Assembly: GCA_024760525.1 (NCBI GenBank)
Contig: CP060499.1
Span: 4,051,501-4,115,500 of the forward strand
Length of the DNA: 64,000 bases
Reading direction: 5' to 3'
Origin: Nitrospira sp.
GTDB lineage: Bacteria > Nitrospirota > Nitrospiria > Nitrospirales > Nitrospiraceae
Shown: positions 16,078-25,727 of the stretch, piece after piece
Numbering within the stretch: the first letter of the stretch is position 1
How the letters are laid out: each line of letters begins with the position of its first letter
Position numbers and translations under genes: made by a program
The notes under the pieces: generated by a model
Told to the model about the DNA's origin: nothing
The model's input: only the letters and a program-made list of their open reading frames with translations
Database searches by the model: none

Positions 16078-16994
16078 GGTGTTTCCTCCTTATTGTTGAA
16101 CTGCAGGTGACTCTCTCACGGGAGGAGGAGAGGCACCGCACAGTTCACAAAGGAAACGGCAGGCAGAGGCCGGAACCGGCTTGCCGGAGAGGGACACGCA
16201 GCGAGAGTGACAGGATACTGGCGCGAGCGATGCGCCTCTCAGGTGTGAGCCGGTCGGCTATCGCCGTTGGCGACCAGAACTATCTCAACGATACACAGAG
16301 GGGGATGAAGGCCCTCGCCTTAAAAGTTCGAAATGTATGGTTATGACGAAGGTTCGCTATTGCAACGGTTTCCCTAATTTAAGCTGCAATTCCTGCATGT
16401 TGTGGTCTTCAATCCGTTCTATTCTTTTCCTTCCCATTCTTTCGTTTCCGGCAAATTCTTGTCACAAGTCTGGCACATCCTACTGGGGTGAACCTCCCTC
16501 TACTGAGGAAGCAGAATTAGGGTACTTCTGTTGGTTAGGCTTCGTCTTTCTCGTCATCGATCCATCCAGTAGCAAGTTATTTGCTAGCGGAAACCTATTC
16601 AATTTCATTGTAAAGGATATAGTCATAACCCCTCACCACATGCTCAAACTCCCTCAGCCGGGCGATTGCCCGGCGCGGAATGGAGTCGTGCCCGTTTTGG
16701 TTTGCTCATCCGAGGTTCTTCTCGAGCGCCACAATGTTCTTGGACTGATTCAGCCGACCCACGACCACTTGCCCAAAGACTTCGGGATTCTTGCCCACAC
16801 GTTCCTTGCGTCCAGTCACCCCTCTCTGTACCAAGTACGCGGATTCCTCATATCCCAATCTAGGGGTCAGCCCAATTGCTCTCCAGATACGGTGAGCGGC
16901 ATTCAGACTGCTCGGTGCATGGCGTTGAGATGCGCACTAACTTCAGGTGGCGGCGCTATTTGATTGAAACCGCGCCGCCACCTCGCAAGGAATT
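16078..16994. other. Gene-poor stretch with degraded mobile-element sequence
   Basis: About 920 bases without a convincing gene. The long plus-strand frame 16337-16963 is rejected because its first half is the reverse of a degraded integrase tail shared with 24.9-25.0 kb. The rest has no recognisable product or terminator. Confidence 0.45.
16313..16480 (-). repeat. Integrase-tail/attachment-like repeat, copy 1
   Basis: On the minus strand this segment parallels 24849-25015 along its whole length: both contain the words CTTGTGACAA/ATTTGTGACAA, AACATGC, GGGAAACC, TTGCAATAGCGA, and end in GAACTTTTAAGGyGAGG. The block resembles the 3' end of a tyrosine-recombinase gene followed by its attachment site. 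In this copy the tRNA 3' part is not preserved beyond the GAGG. Confidence 0.6.
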
Positions 16995-18377
16995 CTATTC
17001 GACGACAACGACTTTGTCGGGGGCCCAGCCACCATGGAAGCCAAACGGCACGCGGACCGGTAGACGAATCGTGGCGATCGGCTCACCGGTGAAGTCCTGA
17101 GCGTCGAGGATGACCACGTCGCTCAAGTCGCGTTTCGGGTCGTAGACGTAGGACAGGATCCAGCCTTCGTCCTCGGCGACGGCTCCCGGCTTTCGTACAA
17201 ACACCGGCTCCGCAGTCATCCGGCCCGGACCATAGTCATGGACCTCGGTTGTCTCGGACTGCAGGTCGTGCTTCATCGCAGGGCCGAAGACGACGTCGTC
17301 ACTCCAGTATGCGGTGTACACGTACCGATAGGCCTGCCCGCCATAGCGCCCATTGATGCGTGGGAACTCGTTGCCGCGGTCGTCAGTCACCGTTTCCGTT
17401 ACTCGCCCAGACGGGCGATGTAACGTCCAGCGTACCAGGATAGGCCCACCTTCATTGGGACCGTTCTGATCGGTGTGGAACATCCGCTTGTGCTTCATCA
17501 GGTCGATAATGGTGAGATCGCCATGGTCGTAGGCGTTGGCGAAGTGGAAGGCGAAACAACGAGGCGTTTCGAACCATTGAATTCTGGATACGTCACCGTC
17601 GCGTGGCAAAAGCCCGATGCGGGAGGGCCGGCGGTCATCCCAGAGCCATGGGAAGTCCGTATGAGAATGCTCCGGCTGAAACGTCACCGGGAAATCGGGC
17701 ACGATGACGAAGGACCGCGTGAATACCATATCGTGGATAAGGGGAATATGCGGCAAGTCAATCCGCGCCTTGGTCGTCGCGCGCCCATCGGTATCAACTG
17801 AGATATAACGGATTGGTTGGAACGGCTCATACGCCAAGGCGTGGTGCTCATGAGTGATTGGATCAAATTTCGGGTGGCCGGTGAATCCCGCCTCGAGCGT
17901 GCCGTCGAAATCGGTTCGTCGAATGCTCGCCAGCTCATAGTCAAGCTCCACCGGAATACTGCCCGCCTCGACGACGGCACACAGCTTCCCGCCGACATTC
18001 ATGAGATTCGTGTTGACGTTGCCGTCCCTCCTACCCTCTCCCGGCCCTGATAGAGGCTTACGGCTCAGGACTTTGGCAGCCTTCGCATCAAGGACGAAGC
18101 GGCTCCGAAACCATTCAGCCTTGCCCCCGCGCAATCGCAAGCCATGCGCCATCCCAGTGCCTGCGAACCAGTGATACCGCACCAGACGCACCAGGTCCAG
18201 TTCATCGATCGGATTGGGACCGATCCTTAGAAAACGTCCGTTGAGTTCCTCCGGAATATGACCGACCACTTCGAGGTCGAAGGCCGTGATCTCACTCTTG
18301 AGGGGTGCGAAGTTGCCAGCGACATATGGCGCGCCGGTACTGTTGGCTGATGGAATTTGTTCCGTAATCACACTCAT
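16995..18377 (-). CDS. Carotenoid oxygenase (RPE65/CCD) family protein
   Basis: 460 aa, normal for this family of non-haem iron dioxygenases that cleave carotenoids or stilbenes. The seven-bladed propeller iron ligands can be placed: His in F-T-G-H-P-K-F-D (about 170), L-I-H-D-M-V-F-T (about 218), C-F-A-F-H-F-A-N-A (about 285) and the C-terminal F-G-F-H-G-G-W (about 450). The N-terminal G-R-F-L-R-I-G-P-N-P motif is diagnostic. Cytoplasmic, substrate unknown. It is the first gene of the segment enclosed by the two attachment-like repeats; no carotenoid biosynthesis genes are nearby. Confidence 0.92.
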   Translation of the reverse strand: MSVITEQIPSANSTGAPYVAGNFAPLKSEITAFDLEVVGHIPEELNGRFLRIGPNPIDELDLVRLVRYHWFAGTGMAHGLRLRGGKAEWFRSRFVLDAKAAKVLSRKPLSGPGEGRRDGNVNTNLMNVGGKLCAVVEAGSIPVELDYELASIRRTDFDGTLEAGFTGHPKFDPITHEHHALAYEPFQPIRYISVDTDGRATTKARIDLPHIPLIHDMVFTRSFVIVPDFPVTFQPEHSHTDFPWLWDDRRPSRIGLLPRDGDVSRIQWFETPRCFAFHFANAYDHGDLTIIDLMKHKRMFHTDQNGPNEGGPILVRWTLHRPSGRVTETVTDDRGNEFPRINGRYGGQAYRYVYTAYWSDDVVFGPAMKHDLQSETTEVHDYGPGRMTAEPVFVRKPGAVAEDEGWILSYVYDPKRDLSDVVILDAQDFTGEPIATIRLPVRVPFGFHGGWAPDKVVVVE

Positions 18378-18649
18378 GATTATCTCCTTTTGTTATAGTT
18401 GGACATCGCGGATCTCCGTGGTGTCGGAAGTAGAGGCCGACCATCTCTCTCATGACCGGATGAAAGCCGTGCGGCGGGCAGTCGTAGGCCTTTTTCGTCA
18501 CCTGCTTGAGGGTGTTCGTGGACGAGAGCGGCGAAGCGGCGATTGCAAACTTTAAGTGTCGTCCGCCCCGGTGATCTTTATTGAAGGCCGGATGGGACGA
18601 GCGATAAGCGGCCATGGTTCGTCTCCGTTGAGGCTCATGACATTCGCGA

Positions 18650-19102
18650 TTAGATGAGCCCGCGGTTGTGCCATACGACGAGGAGGCCCATGCCGATGAT
18701 CACGTCAATCACAATGCACCACGGCACGTACCATTGTGGGATTTCAACGAGCGACAAGCGGGCACGATTGTGGTGGGCCAGATCCCATCCCGCGTGCGCA
18801 AAGTACGCGATCGGCAAGAGCAGGGGCCAGAGAAGCAGTCCTAACAAGCCTGATATCGCGAATAGTCCCGTTACGTTGAATTCGATGAGCTGGTCACGTC
18901 CCGACCCGTTGACGACGGCGAAGCCGAAATAAATGCCGGCGACGAGTGCTATAAAGACTGCGGCGAAACCGAATGAGGCTTCTGGGGACAGAAATAAGTG
19001 AGGGAGCAGTGAGACCAGGCCGACCGCGATTCCGGTCATCACGGGGCTGTCGGAAAAGACGGATGCATGTCGAACGTCATGCGAGTGGGCGAGGGTGGAC
19101 AT
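18650..19102 (-). CDS. Integral membrane protein, hypothetical
   Basis: 150 aa with about four transmembrane helices (M-T-G-I-A-V-G-L-V-S-L-L-P-H-L-F-L, F-G-F-A-A-V-F-I-A-L-V-A-G-I-Y, a central L-L-G-L-L-L-W-P-L-L-L-P-I-A-Y-F, and a C-terminal helix). Conserved-looking polar residues lie in H-A-G-W-D-L-A-H-H-N. It resembles the small DUF6010-type membrane family, but I am not certain. Located between the carotenoid oxygenase and a Tat-exported hydrolase, same strand. Confidence 0.7.
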   Translation of the reverse strand: MSTLAHSHDVRHASVFSDSPVMTGIAVGLVSLLPHLFLSPEASFGFAAVFIALVAGIYFGFAVVNGSGRDQLIEFNVTGLFAISGLLGLLLWPLLLPIAYFAHAGWDLAHHNRARLSLVEIPQWYVPWCIVIDVIIGMGLLVVWHNRGLI

Positions 19103-19165
19103 AGCAAATCTCCTCAGTAACCGAGATCGTTAAGGCCGGCTCTCTGGAAGGGTGCCGACCGTCTG

Positions 19166-20170
19166 TCATGACCTGGCGAATGCCAACAGGTCCGCATTGA
19201 GCTGATCTTTGCTCGTATCGCCGAGACTGTGCGTGCCGCCCGAATAAATCTTCAAAACCGAATTCTTCACGAGCTTCGACGAGAGCATGGCCGAACTGCC
19301 GATGGGGACAATCTGATCGTCGTCGCCGTGGATGATCAGCGTCGGCACATCGAACCGTTTCAAATCCTCGGTAAAGTCCGTTTCTGAAAATGCCTTGATA
19401 CAGTCATACGCATTCTTATGCCCGGACATCATCCCCTGCGACCACCACCATTGGATTAGCCCTTGGGAAACTTTTGCTCCAGGCCGATTGAAACCGAAGA
19501 ATGGTCCGCTGGCGACATCCAAAAAGAACTGCGAGCGATCGGCTAAGTATGCTTTGCGAAACCCGTCAAAAACCTCCATGGTGAGACCGCCTGGATTGGC
19601 GGCCGTCTTTAGCATGATAGGCGGCACCGCCCCCATGAGCACGGCCTTGGCGACTCGCTTGGTACCTTGGCGGCCAATGAAACGGGCCACCTCGCCGCCG
19701 CCTGTCGAATGCCCGATCATGATGACGTGATTCAGGTCAAGTTCCTCAAACAACTCGGCCAGATCGTTGGCATAGGTGTCCATCTCATTACCGTTCCACG
19801 GCTGACTCGACCGGCCATGACCGCGACGGTCGTATGCAATGCAGCGGTACCCGTGCGAGGCGAGATAGAACATCTGCGATTCCCAAGCGTCCGCTGTCAG
19901 GGGCCAGCCGTGACTGAAGACGACGGGCTGCCCCTGACCCCAATCCTTGTAATAGATCTGCGTACCGTCCTTGGTTGTGATCGTGCACGGGGATTGTCTT
20001 CTTTGTGTCTGACTGGACACGGATGCAGTTGGTGCCTTGGCACTGGAGCCTGTAGTCACGGTTGGAAACGTCGTGGCAGCTACTAAGGCGGCGCTACTGA
20101 ATAGGATGTTACGGCGGGACATTGGCATGGCTTCATTATGATTGTCCTTCTCGCCAGAATTTGTTGGCAT
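19166..20170 (-). CDS. Tat-exported alpha/beta hydrolase (non-haem chloroperoxidase/esterase type)
   Basis: 334 aa from the ATG at 20170, chosen for the AGGAGG 8 bases upstream; the frame continues to 20317 without support. A twin-arginine signal, M-S-R-R-N-I-L-F followed by S-S-A-A-L-V-A-A, predicts export of the folded enzyme. The hydrolase core has the oxyanion H-G-W-P, the nucleophile elbow G-H-S-T-G-G-G (Ser), the acid in H-G-D-D-D-Q-I-V-P and the His in G-G-T-H-S-L-G-D. Closest in pattern to cofactor-free haloperoxidases/arylesterases. The window encodes two Tat translocase proteins at 3.7-4.4 kb. Confidence 0.87.
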   Translation of the reverse strand: MPTNSGEKDNHNEAMPMSRRNILFSSAALVAATTFPTVTTGSSAKAPTASVSSQTQRRQSPCTITTKDGTQIYYKDWGQGQPVVFSHGWPLTADAWESQMFYLASHGYRCIAYDRRGHGRSSQPWNGNEMDTYANDLAELFEELDLNHVIMIGHSTGGGEVARFIGRQGTKRVAKAVLMGAVPPIMLKTAANPGGLTMEVFDGFRKAYLADRSQFFLDVASGPFFGFNRPGAKVSQGLIQWWWSQGMMSGHKNAYDCIKAFSETDFTEDLKRFDVPTLIIHGDDDQIVPIGSSAMLSSKLVKNSVLKIYSGGTHSLGDTSKDQLNADLLAFARS

Positions 20171-20419
20171 TTGAGCGCCTCCTATCACGTTTCGACAATT
20201 TCGGTGATCTGAACCGCCATGCTTTTGGTCGTCGCCTTCTTTTCTAGAATCATCTGTTACCAGTGCATGGCGGTACCCTTCCCAACAGACGAAAGCCTTA
20301 TGGATGGCATCCATCAATGCCTAGCTTTAGAATGGCTTGAGGAGCACGATCGCCATTTGATGGGATTTAACCGTAGTGCTATGAGGCTGGGCTGACTATT
20401 ATATCTTGGTATAGGTTGG

Positions 20420-21046
20420 TTACGACTTTAAGACAGATTGTTTTAGCTTGTCGGCTAGTGTGACAAGATTGGCCAAAGATGTTGCTTGCATTTTCTTCAT
20501 GATCTGGCCACGATGAACCTTGATCGTCACTTCGCTCACCTTCAGCGTAGCAGCGATCTGCTTATTTAAAAGCCCAGAAACGACCAATTCCATAACTTCG
20601 CGCTCGCGCGGCGTAAGTAGGTCGTATCGCACCCGCAACGCGGCCAGTTCCTTGCCATGATCTCGAGCGGCACGGTCCCGATCCACAGCTTGTTGAATTG
20701 CATCCAACAGATCCTGCTCCTGGCACGGCTTCGTTAGGAATTCCACCGCACCTGCCTTCATAGCCCGAACTGACATCGGAATATTACCGTGTCCTGTGAG
20801 AAAGATAATGGGGAGAAGACTCTTTCTGTCAGCAAGTGATCGTTGGAGATCAAGCCCGCTCAATCCCGTAAGTCGAACGTCAAGAATCAGACACCCGGGT
20901 GCATCACATTCCCAGGCTTGCAAAAACTCCTGCGCGGATTGAAACGTCTGCACCTGCCAACCCACCGACCCAATCAAACGTGCTAGAGCTTCTCGAATCG
21001 AAAGATCATCATCGATCACAAAGATGGTAGGTTTGCCTTCATTCAT
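20420..21046 (-). CDS. FixJ-like response regulator (receiver + LuxR-type HTH)
   Basis: 208 aa. The receiver (residues 5-120) has the acidic pair in F-V-I-D-D-D, the phospho-acceptor Asp in C-L-I-L-D-V-R-L and the Lys in F-L-T-K-P. The C-terminal LuxR/GerE HTH (L-T-P-R-E-R-E-V-M-E-L-V-V-S-G-L-L-N-K-Q) is at about 145-205. I choose the ATG at 21046, which overlaps the kinase stop as ATGA; the frame runs on to 21118 but would begin inside the kinase gene. Partner of the hybrid kinase upstream; N-I-P-M-S-V-R-A-M-K-A-G is typical of the FixJ/TodT group. Confidence 0.92.
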   Translation of the reverse strand: MNEGKPTIFVIDDDLSIREALARLIGSVGWQVQTFQSAQEFLQAWECDAPGCLILDVRLTGLSGLDLQRSLADRKSLLPIIFLTGHGNIPMSVRAMKAGAVEFLTKPCQEQDLLDAIQQAVDRDRAARDHGKELAALRVRYDLLTPREREVMELVVSGLLNKQIAATLKVSEVTIKVHRGQIMKKMQATSLANLVTLADKLKQSVLKS

Positions 21047-23658
21047 GAGATGTGCGCGGAGCAAATGGGAAGGGAAAACTGAACGGTCGTGCCACACCCA
21101 TCGTGGCATGTGACCCACAGACGACCAGCGTGCGTTTCAATGATCGATCGGCTGATCGAAAGTCCCATGCCTAAGCCTTGAGCTTTCGTCGTAAAGAATG
21201 GCGTGAATATTTTCTCTAACGTGTCGGGGGCGATCCCTACTCCAGAGTCACGCACCAAGACCTGGACTTCATCGGGATCATAGCGCTTAGAGACGACTAG
21301 AAGATTACGCGCATCATCGGAAACCTCACGCATAGCTTCAACACTGTTCACTATTAAATTTAGGATTACTTGTTGCAATTGGACACGATCCCCTTGCAGC
21401 GCTGGCAGATTGTCTGCCAGTTCGGTTCGCAAAGAAATTCCATTGCGACACAGTTCGTTACGGGTTAGGACAAGAACATCCTGAATCAATTCGTTAACTT
21501 CGAGTCGCTCCATTTGAGGCGGAGTCTTTTTTAATAGTGCGCGAATACGTCCGATTACATCGCTAGCACGAATGGCGTCGCAAAGGATGCTCGTTAACGC
21601 CTGCTGACTCTCTACCAGATTTGGCCGATCTCCAGACAGCAACCGCAGTGAAGCATTGGCGTTTGCTATAACCGCTGTCAGAGGCTGGCTGATCTCATGA
21701 GCAATCGATGCGGTGATTTCTCCCGTGATCGCGACTCGTGTCAGATGGGCGAAATCCATTTGCATCGCGTGTAACGCCGCCTCACTTCGTTTTTGTTCTG
21801 TAATGTCTTCGACAATCGCCATAATAGCCAGCGGCATCTTCTCGCTACCAGGAACAAGTGACACATTGTTTCTTACCCAAATCAAGGCGCCATCCTTGCG
21901 CCAGTAGCGCTTCTCAATCTGGAACTGATTCCTTATCCCTCCTAAGAGCTCCGTGATGAGTACCCGGTTGCGGTCTCGGTCATCTTCATGGGTGATGTCG
22001 ATGAAACGGAGTGATTGGAATTCATCTGGACTGTAGCCGATCATTCTTTGGTACGCGGAATTGATGGCAAGAAAACGACCATTAAGATCTGTCAAGGCAA
22101 TACCGATAGCGGAATTCTCGAAAACGGCACGCCACCGCTTTTCACTTTCTTGGAGGCGCGCTTCCGCTCGTTTGCGATCCTCGTTCATATGTCGCACCTT
22201 CAGGGCATCACTCTCTTGACGAAGATGCGCCAGATCGAGATGCGCTTGCACTCGCGCGAGTAACTCGCGCGCGCTAAATGGCTTGATCAAATAATCGTCG
22301 GCACCCCGCTCCAAGCCTTCCACGCGGGATTCTTCCCCGGCTCGGGCGGAGAGCAGAATGACGGGTAGCGTCTTCAACGACTCATCGTGACGCAACGCTC
22401 GCAGCAACCCGAACCCATCAAGCTTGGGCAACATCACATCACTCAAAACCAGATCCGGTCGTTGCACGTACACGGCGGCCAACGCTTCCTGGCCATCTGC
22501 CACCGCTTCGACTTCATAGCGTTCGCTTAAGAGACGAGCTACATACTGCCGCATGTCGGCGTTGTCATCGACCACCAAGACGCGCGGGTGATCCTTCGTG
22601 ATTTCAACCGGAGAGGACGGATAGGCCGCCGGCCTGACAGTATTCGGTGACCATACTTTGTCATGCTCGTCTTGCGACTTATCCGGCAACCACCGGAGCG
22701 CCTCTTCTACAAATGGGCTCACTCCCAGGGCGGTAGAAGCCAAGGTGCGCGCGCCACCGATCTGATCGGCCGACAGATGGGCATACCCGAACGGGATGCT
22801 GATGCTGAACAAACTTCCTGCTCCCATTTTGCTTTCGACGCGCACCGTTCCCCCGTGAAGTTTGACAAGCTCCTGGACCAGGGCCAGACCAATTCCACTG
22901 CCTTCATGTGTACGACTACGCATATTCTCGACTCGATAAAATCGCTCAAATAGTTTCGGCAGTGCCTCAGCCGGAATGCCGACCCCCGTATCCAGCACGA
23001 GAAGTTCGGCGACGTTCTCGCGTTGGCGCATGATCACGCTAATCTGTCCTTCAAAGGTAAATTTAAAGGCATTGGAAAGTAGATTGAGCACGACTTTTTC
23101 CCACATATCACGGTCGATGTAGACAGGTTCCGAGAGCGGTGGACAATCAACGATGAGGTTCAGGCCGGCTCGCTGAGTAGCCGACCGAAAGGAACTCGCC
23201 AGCTCCGCAGTGAAAGCCGACAACTCGGTCGGCTCATATCTCGCTTGCACGCGGCCGGCTTCAATCCTGGAGAAATCTAAGAGGCTGTTCACTAAGCGCA
23301 GGAGGCGCAGCCCGTTGCGTTTGACGATTTCCAGTTGGCCTTTTGCGGATGGCGAGAATTCGGCATGATTTCTATCTAACAACTCCTCCACAGGACCAAG
23401 CATGAGGGTGAGCGGTGTACGAAATTCGTGGCTCACGTTCGAAAAAAACGCGGTCTTGGCCCGGTCCAGCTCAGCAAGTGCTTCGGCGCGCTTCCGCTCT
23501 TCTTCATAGGCGTGAGCATTGGAGAGCGCATCCGCCGTCCCGCGCGCCAACAGTTCGAAAAAAGATCTGTAGTTCTCATCAAACGGCAACCGCGGGCTTG
23601 CACCGACGACAAGAAAGCCACGTGGTGTCGCGTGTCCTGCTTTCGCCAGCGGAGCCAC
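21043..23658 (-). pseudogene. Hybrid sensor histidine kinase, C-terminal part of a frameshifted gene
   Basis: 871 aa as read. Order: end of a GAF domain, HisKA (F-F-S-N-V-S-H-E-F-R-T-P, about residue 75), HATPase, a receiver (phospho-Asp in L-V-L-S-D-V-M-L-P, about 405), a PAS domain (about 495-620), then a second FixL-type HisKA (S-I-A-H-E-I-S-Q-P-L) and HATPase to the end. The apparent ATG at 23658 is internal: the same frame continues upstream as P-E-P-T-I-F-G-A-V-A-P-L, completing the GAF domain begun in the other frame. The last gene of the pair, the FixJ-like regulator, overlaps its stop as ATGA. Confidence 0.82.
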
Positions 23659-24515
23659 CGCGCCAAAGATCGTCGGTTCAGGCCATCGTCCCCCAGGTAG
23701 ACGGTACTCGGGGGGATGTTATGCAAGACTTGCATTCCTTCATCCATGGCTTTTTTCAACGGCCAAATGTCAGAGTTGCCTGCCTCTCCATTGCCGATCA
23801 GCAAAATGTCGGGAGGAGCCCATCGAACGTCATGGAGCTCACAGCTGCCAGGCGCGAGCCGCGCCGTTGAGCCGTCTGCGGAAATCAGATAGAGCAAGGC
23901 GAACGACACATCGGCATCGTGTTCAGCCAGCGAGCGCGCAGCAATGACGGCGGCCTGGGCTTCGGTTCGTGCATCAGCGGTGACGGCAGCAAGGTGACGC
24001 AGCGCAGCCAGCCTCCGCTCACCCAGTACTCTCGGCGTATCTTCAGTGCACGCGCAAAATAGCCCCCCAATCCCCCCCTCGTCTGCAGGCAGTGGACTAA
24101 ACGAATAAGTAAAGTAGACTTCCTCCGCATAGCCGTTGCGATACGCGATCAGTTGATGTTGATCGTTCCAGGATGCTTCGCCACGCAGTAATACCGCGTC
24201 CGCCTGGGGGCCGAGGTACTCGTCCCAGCTTTCCTTCCAGACGTCGCGAGCAGCTGCGCCGAGCGCCCACTCATGTCTCTTTCCTATAAGTGGTATATAA
24301 GCAGAGTTGTAGAAGAAGACGAGTTCAGGGCCCCAGCCCATCCAAATCGGGTAACGGGTGTTGAGGGCAATCTTCAACGCCGTCTTCAGACTTAGTGGCC
24401 AGTTCTCACATTGACCCAGCGTGGTGCACGACCAGTCATAGACGCGGATGCGCTCGCTCATCTCGTCGCCACCACTGAGGAAATCTAAAGCGTCGTTCAT
24501 TCGGCGATCCCCCAT
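23433..24515 (-). pseudogene. Hybrid sensor histidine kinase, N-terminal part of a frameshifted gene
   Basis: This frame carries a PAS-like domain (W-S-C-T-T-L-G-Q-C-E-N-W-P-L, L-N-T-R-Y-P-I-W-M-G-W-G) and the first part of a GAF domain (A-A-V-I-A-A-R-S-L-A-E-H-D-A-D-V-S-F-A-L-L-Y). Meaningful sequence stops after V-Y-L-G-D-D-G near 23683; from there to 23433 it is out-of-frame kinase sequence. Restoring one base near 23680-23685 would join both parts into a protein of about 1,158 aa. GGAGG precedes the start; the ATG at 24518 is an alternative. Confidence 0.8.
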
Positions 24516-24706
24516 CATGGCACCTCCGCCGATGGCTCTCGTCTTCTGCTCCCAGTCAATATATTAGGGTGCCAACTGGCCAGTTCAGCGGCTAGCTCAC
24601 GGACCTTTCGTTTCAGATCGATCGTGCGTCGCTCGCGATCGACTGCCGCGGGGGTTGAAACGCAAAACCCTTGATATGCCAGCGCAGAGGCTGAAGCGGC
24701 CTCCAT
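24515..24706 (-). CDS. Possible small protein upstream of the kinase
   Basis: 63 aa, unrecognised; a charged helical C-terminal half (D-L-K-R-K-V-R-E-L-A-A-E-L-A) suggests a coiled coil. Its stop overlaps the kinase start region (ATGA at 24515-24518), which would allow translational coupling. There is no clear ribosome binding site for it, so it may be a chance frame. Confidence 0.3.
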   Translation of the reverse strand: MEAASASALAYQGFCVSTPAAVDRERRTIDLKRKVRELAAELASWHPNILTGSRRREPSAEVP

Positions 24707-24818
24707 AAGCCCTCACGGAATTTGGGAGATAGTCTAATGACGAGCTATTACTGAGTCAACGCAGTCCGATATTAGGTGGGCAGTTGTGGGGGGTCCGATG
24801 CAAATACTTGATAGTAAG

Positions 24819-24862
24819 TGGCGAGCCGGCTGGGACTCGAACCCAGGACCTCACCTTAAAAG
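24819..24862 (-). other. 3' fragment of a tRNA gene (attachment-site remnant)
   Basis: Read on the minus strand: CTTTTAA (possible anticodon loop, UUU), then a T arm CTGGG-TTCGAGT-CCCAG with perfect stem, then CCGGCTCG and CCA ending at 24819. The 5' half of a tRNA is absent: the sequence upstream does not pair with the would-be anticodon stem. A 3' tRNA end next to an integrase-tail sequence is the usual scar of integration into a tRNA gene, here perhaps tRNA-Lys(UUU). Confidence 0.65.
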
Positions 24863-25015
24863 TTCAAATCGTGGGGTTTTGCTAAGTGCTCGCTATTGCA
24901 ATGGTTTCCCCAATTTATATGCAATACCAGCATGTTAAGGCCTTCTATTGGTTTTATAATTCTCCATCCTGTTCCTTCCTTTCCAGCAGACTATTGTCAC
25001 AAATTTGTCACAACT
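24849..25015 (-). repeat. Integrase-tail/attachment-like repeat, copy 2
   Basis: Diverged counterpart of 16313-16480 in the same orientation, continuing directly into the tRNA 3' fragment. The two copies enclose about 8.5 kb (carotenoid oxygenase, membrane protein, hydrolase, regulator and kinase). No intact integrase remains beside either copy. Confidence 0.6.
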
Positions 25016-25065
25016 GCTCACCGTAGATTTCATGAGCTGGTGTCCCCAATCTGAATATGAACCTT

Positions 25066-25410
25066 TCATTGTCGCATCTGGCCCAACTCATCATCCCGTT
25101 TTGAAGAGAAATCAGGATGGCAGTCTGAGAAGAAGGGGGAACTGTCTAGGTCGTCCCTTATTAGGAACTTGATGACCTGCGGTTTAGCCATCGGAATCCT
25201 TCGGTAGCTCTTAGGCCATCGTAAGTAAGTTCTTTTCTGCTCCGCTGGAATTATGACCTTAGCTTCAAATGAATTGATCAATATTCCTTGACCCGATATA
25301 GCACCTTCTCCAGTGCCCAAGGGGTATCGTTTCAAAAACTCGAACGACGCATATCCCTGCTGTGAAGAGATTAGCAACGACTGAACGGGTACATACGGCA
25401 TTCGCCGCAT
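25066..25410 (-). CDS. Hypothetical protein, weakly supported
   Basis: 114 aa, unrecognised, with no good ribosome binding site. It lies between the attachment-like repeat and the IS element, and may be a remnant. The stretch from about 25411 to 25727 holds nothing that I recognise. Confidence 0.3.
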   Translation of the reverse strand: MRRMPYVPVQSLLISSQQGYASFEFLKRYPLGTGEGAISGQGILINSFEAKVIIPAEQKRTYLRWPKSYRRIPMAKPQVIKFLIRDDLDSSPFFSDCHPDFSSKRDDELGQMRQ

Positions 25411-25727
25411 ACGCCGCTTGTCCGATTGTTACACCATCGAGCAAGTGACGGGAGCTGGGAACGAATTCAGGAACACGCTGAAGACTTCACAAGAGATGAG
25501 CGCTCTGCTTATTAGTCTCGAAGCGAACGACCTCAGTTAACCTATGCAGTGGTTGCAAGAAGGTCAATGGGGTGGATGACGGGTTTCGGCCTTCTACCCC
25601 AGAACGTTCTAACTGCTTGATCTATCGAGGGCCGGTTTTGGCGATGCGCGAGAAGTTGTACTACAGAGAGTGAAAAAGTTATACCGCCTAAATCAGCCAG
25701 GAAGTTTGAGAGCTGCATATTTCTGGA

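Noticed and set aside
16337..16963. Plus-strand frame of 208 codons
   Set aside because: Its first half is the antisense of a degraded integrase-tail sequence shared with 24.9 kb; no ribosome binding site and no protein-like pattern.
18292..18615. Minus-strand frame of 107 codons upstream of the carotenoid oxygenase
   Set aside because: Overlaps the oxygenase by 86 bases and has no recognisable domain; GGAGACG before its ATG is only a moderate site. It could be a decayed gene, but I cannot support it.
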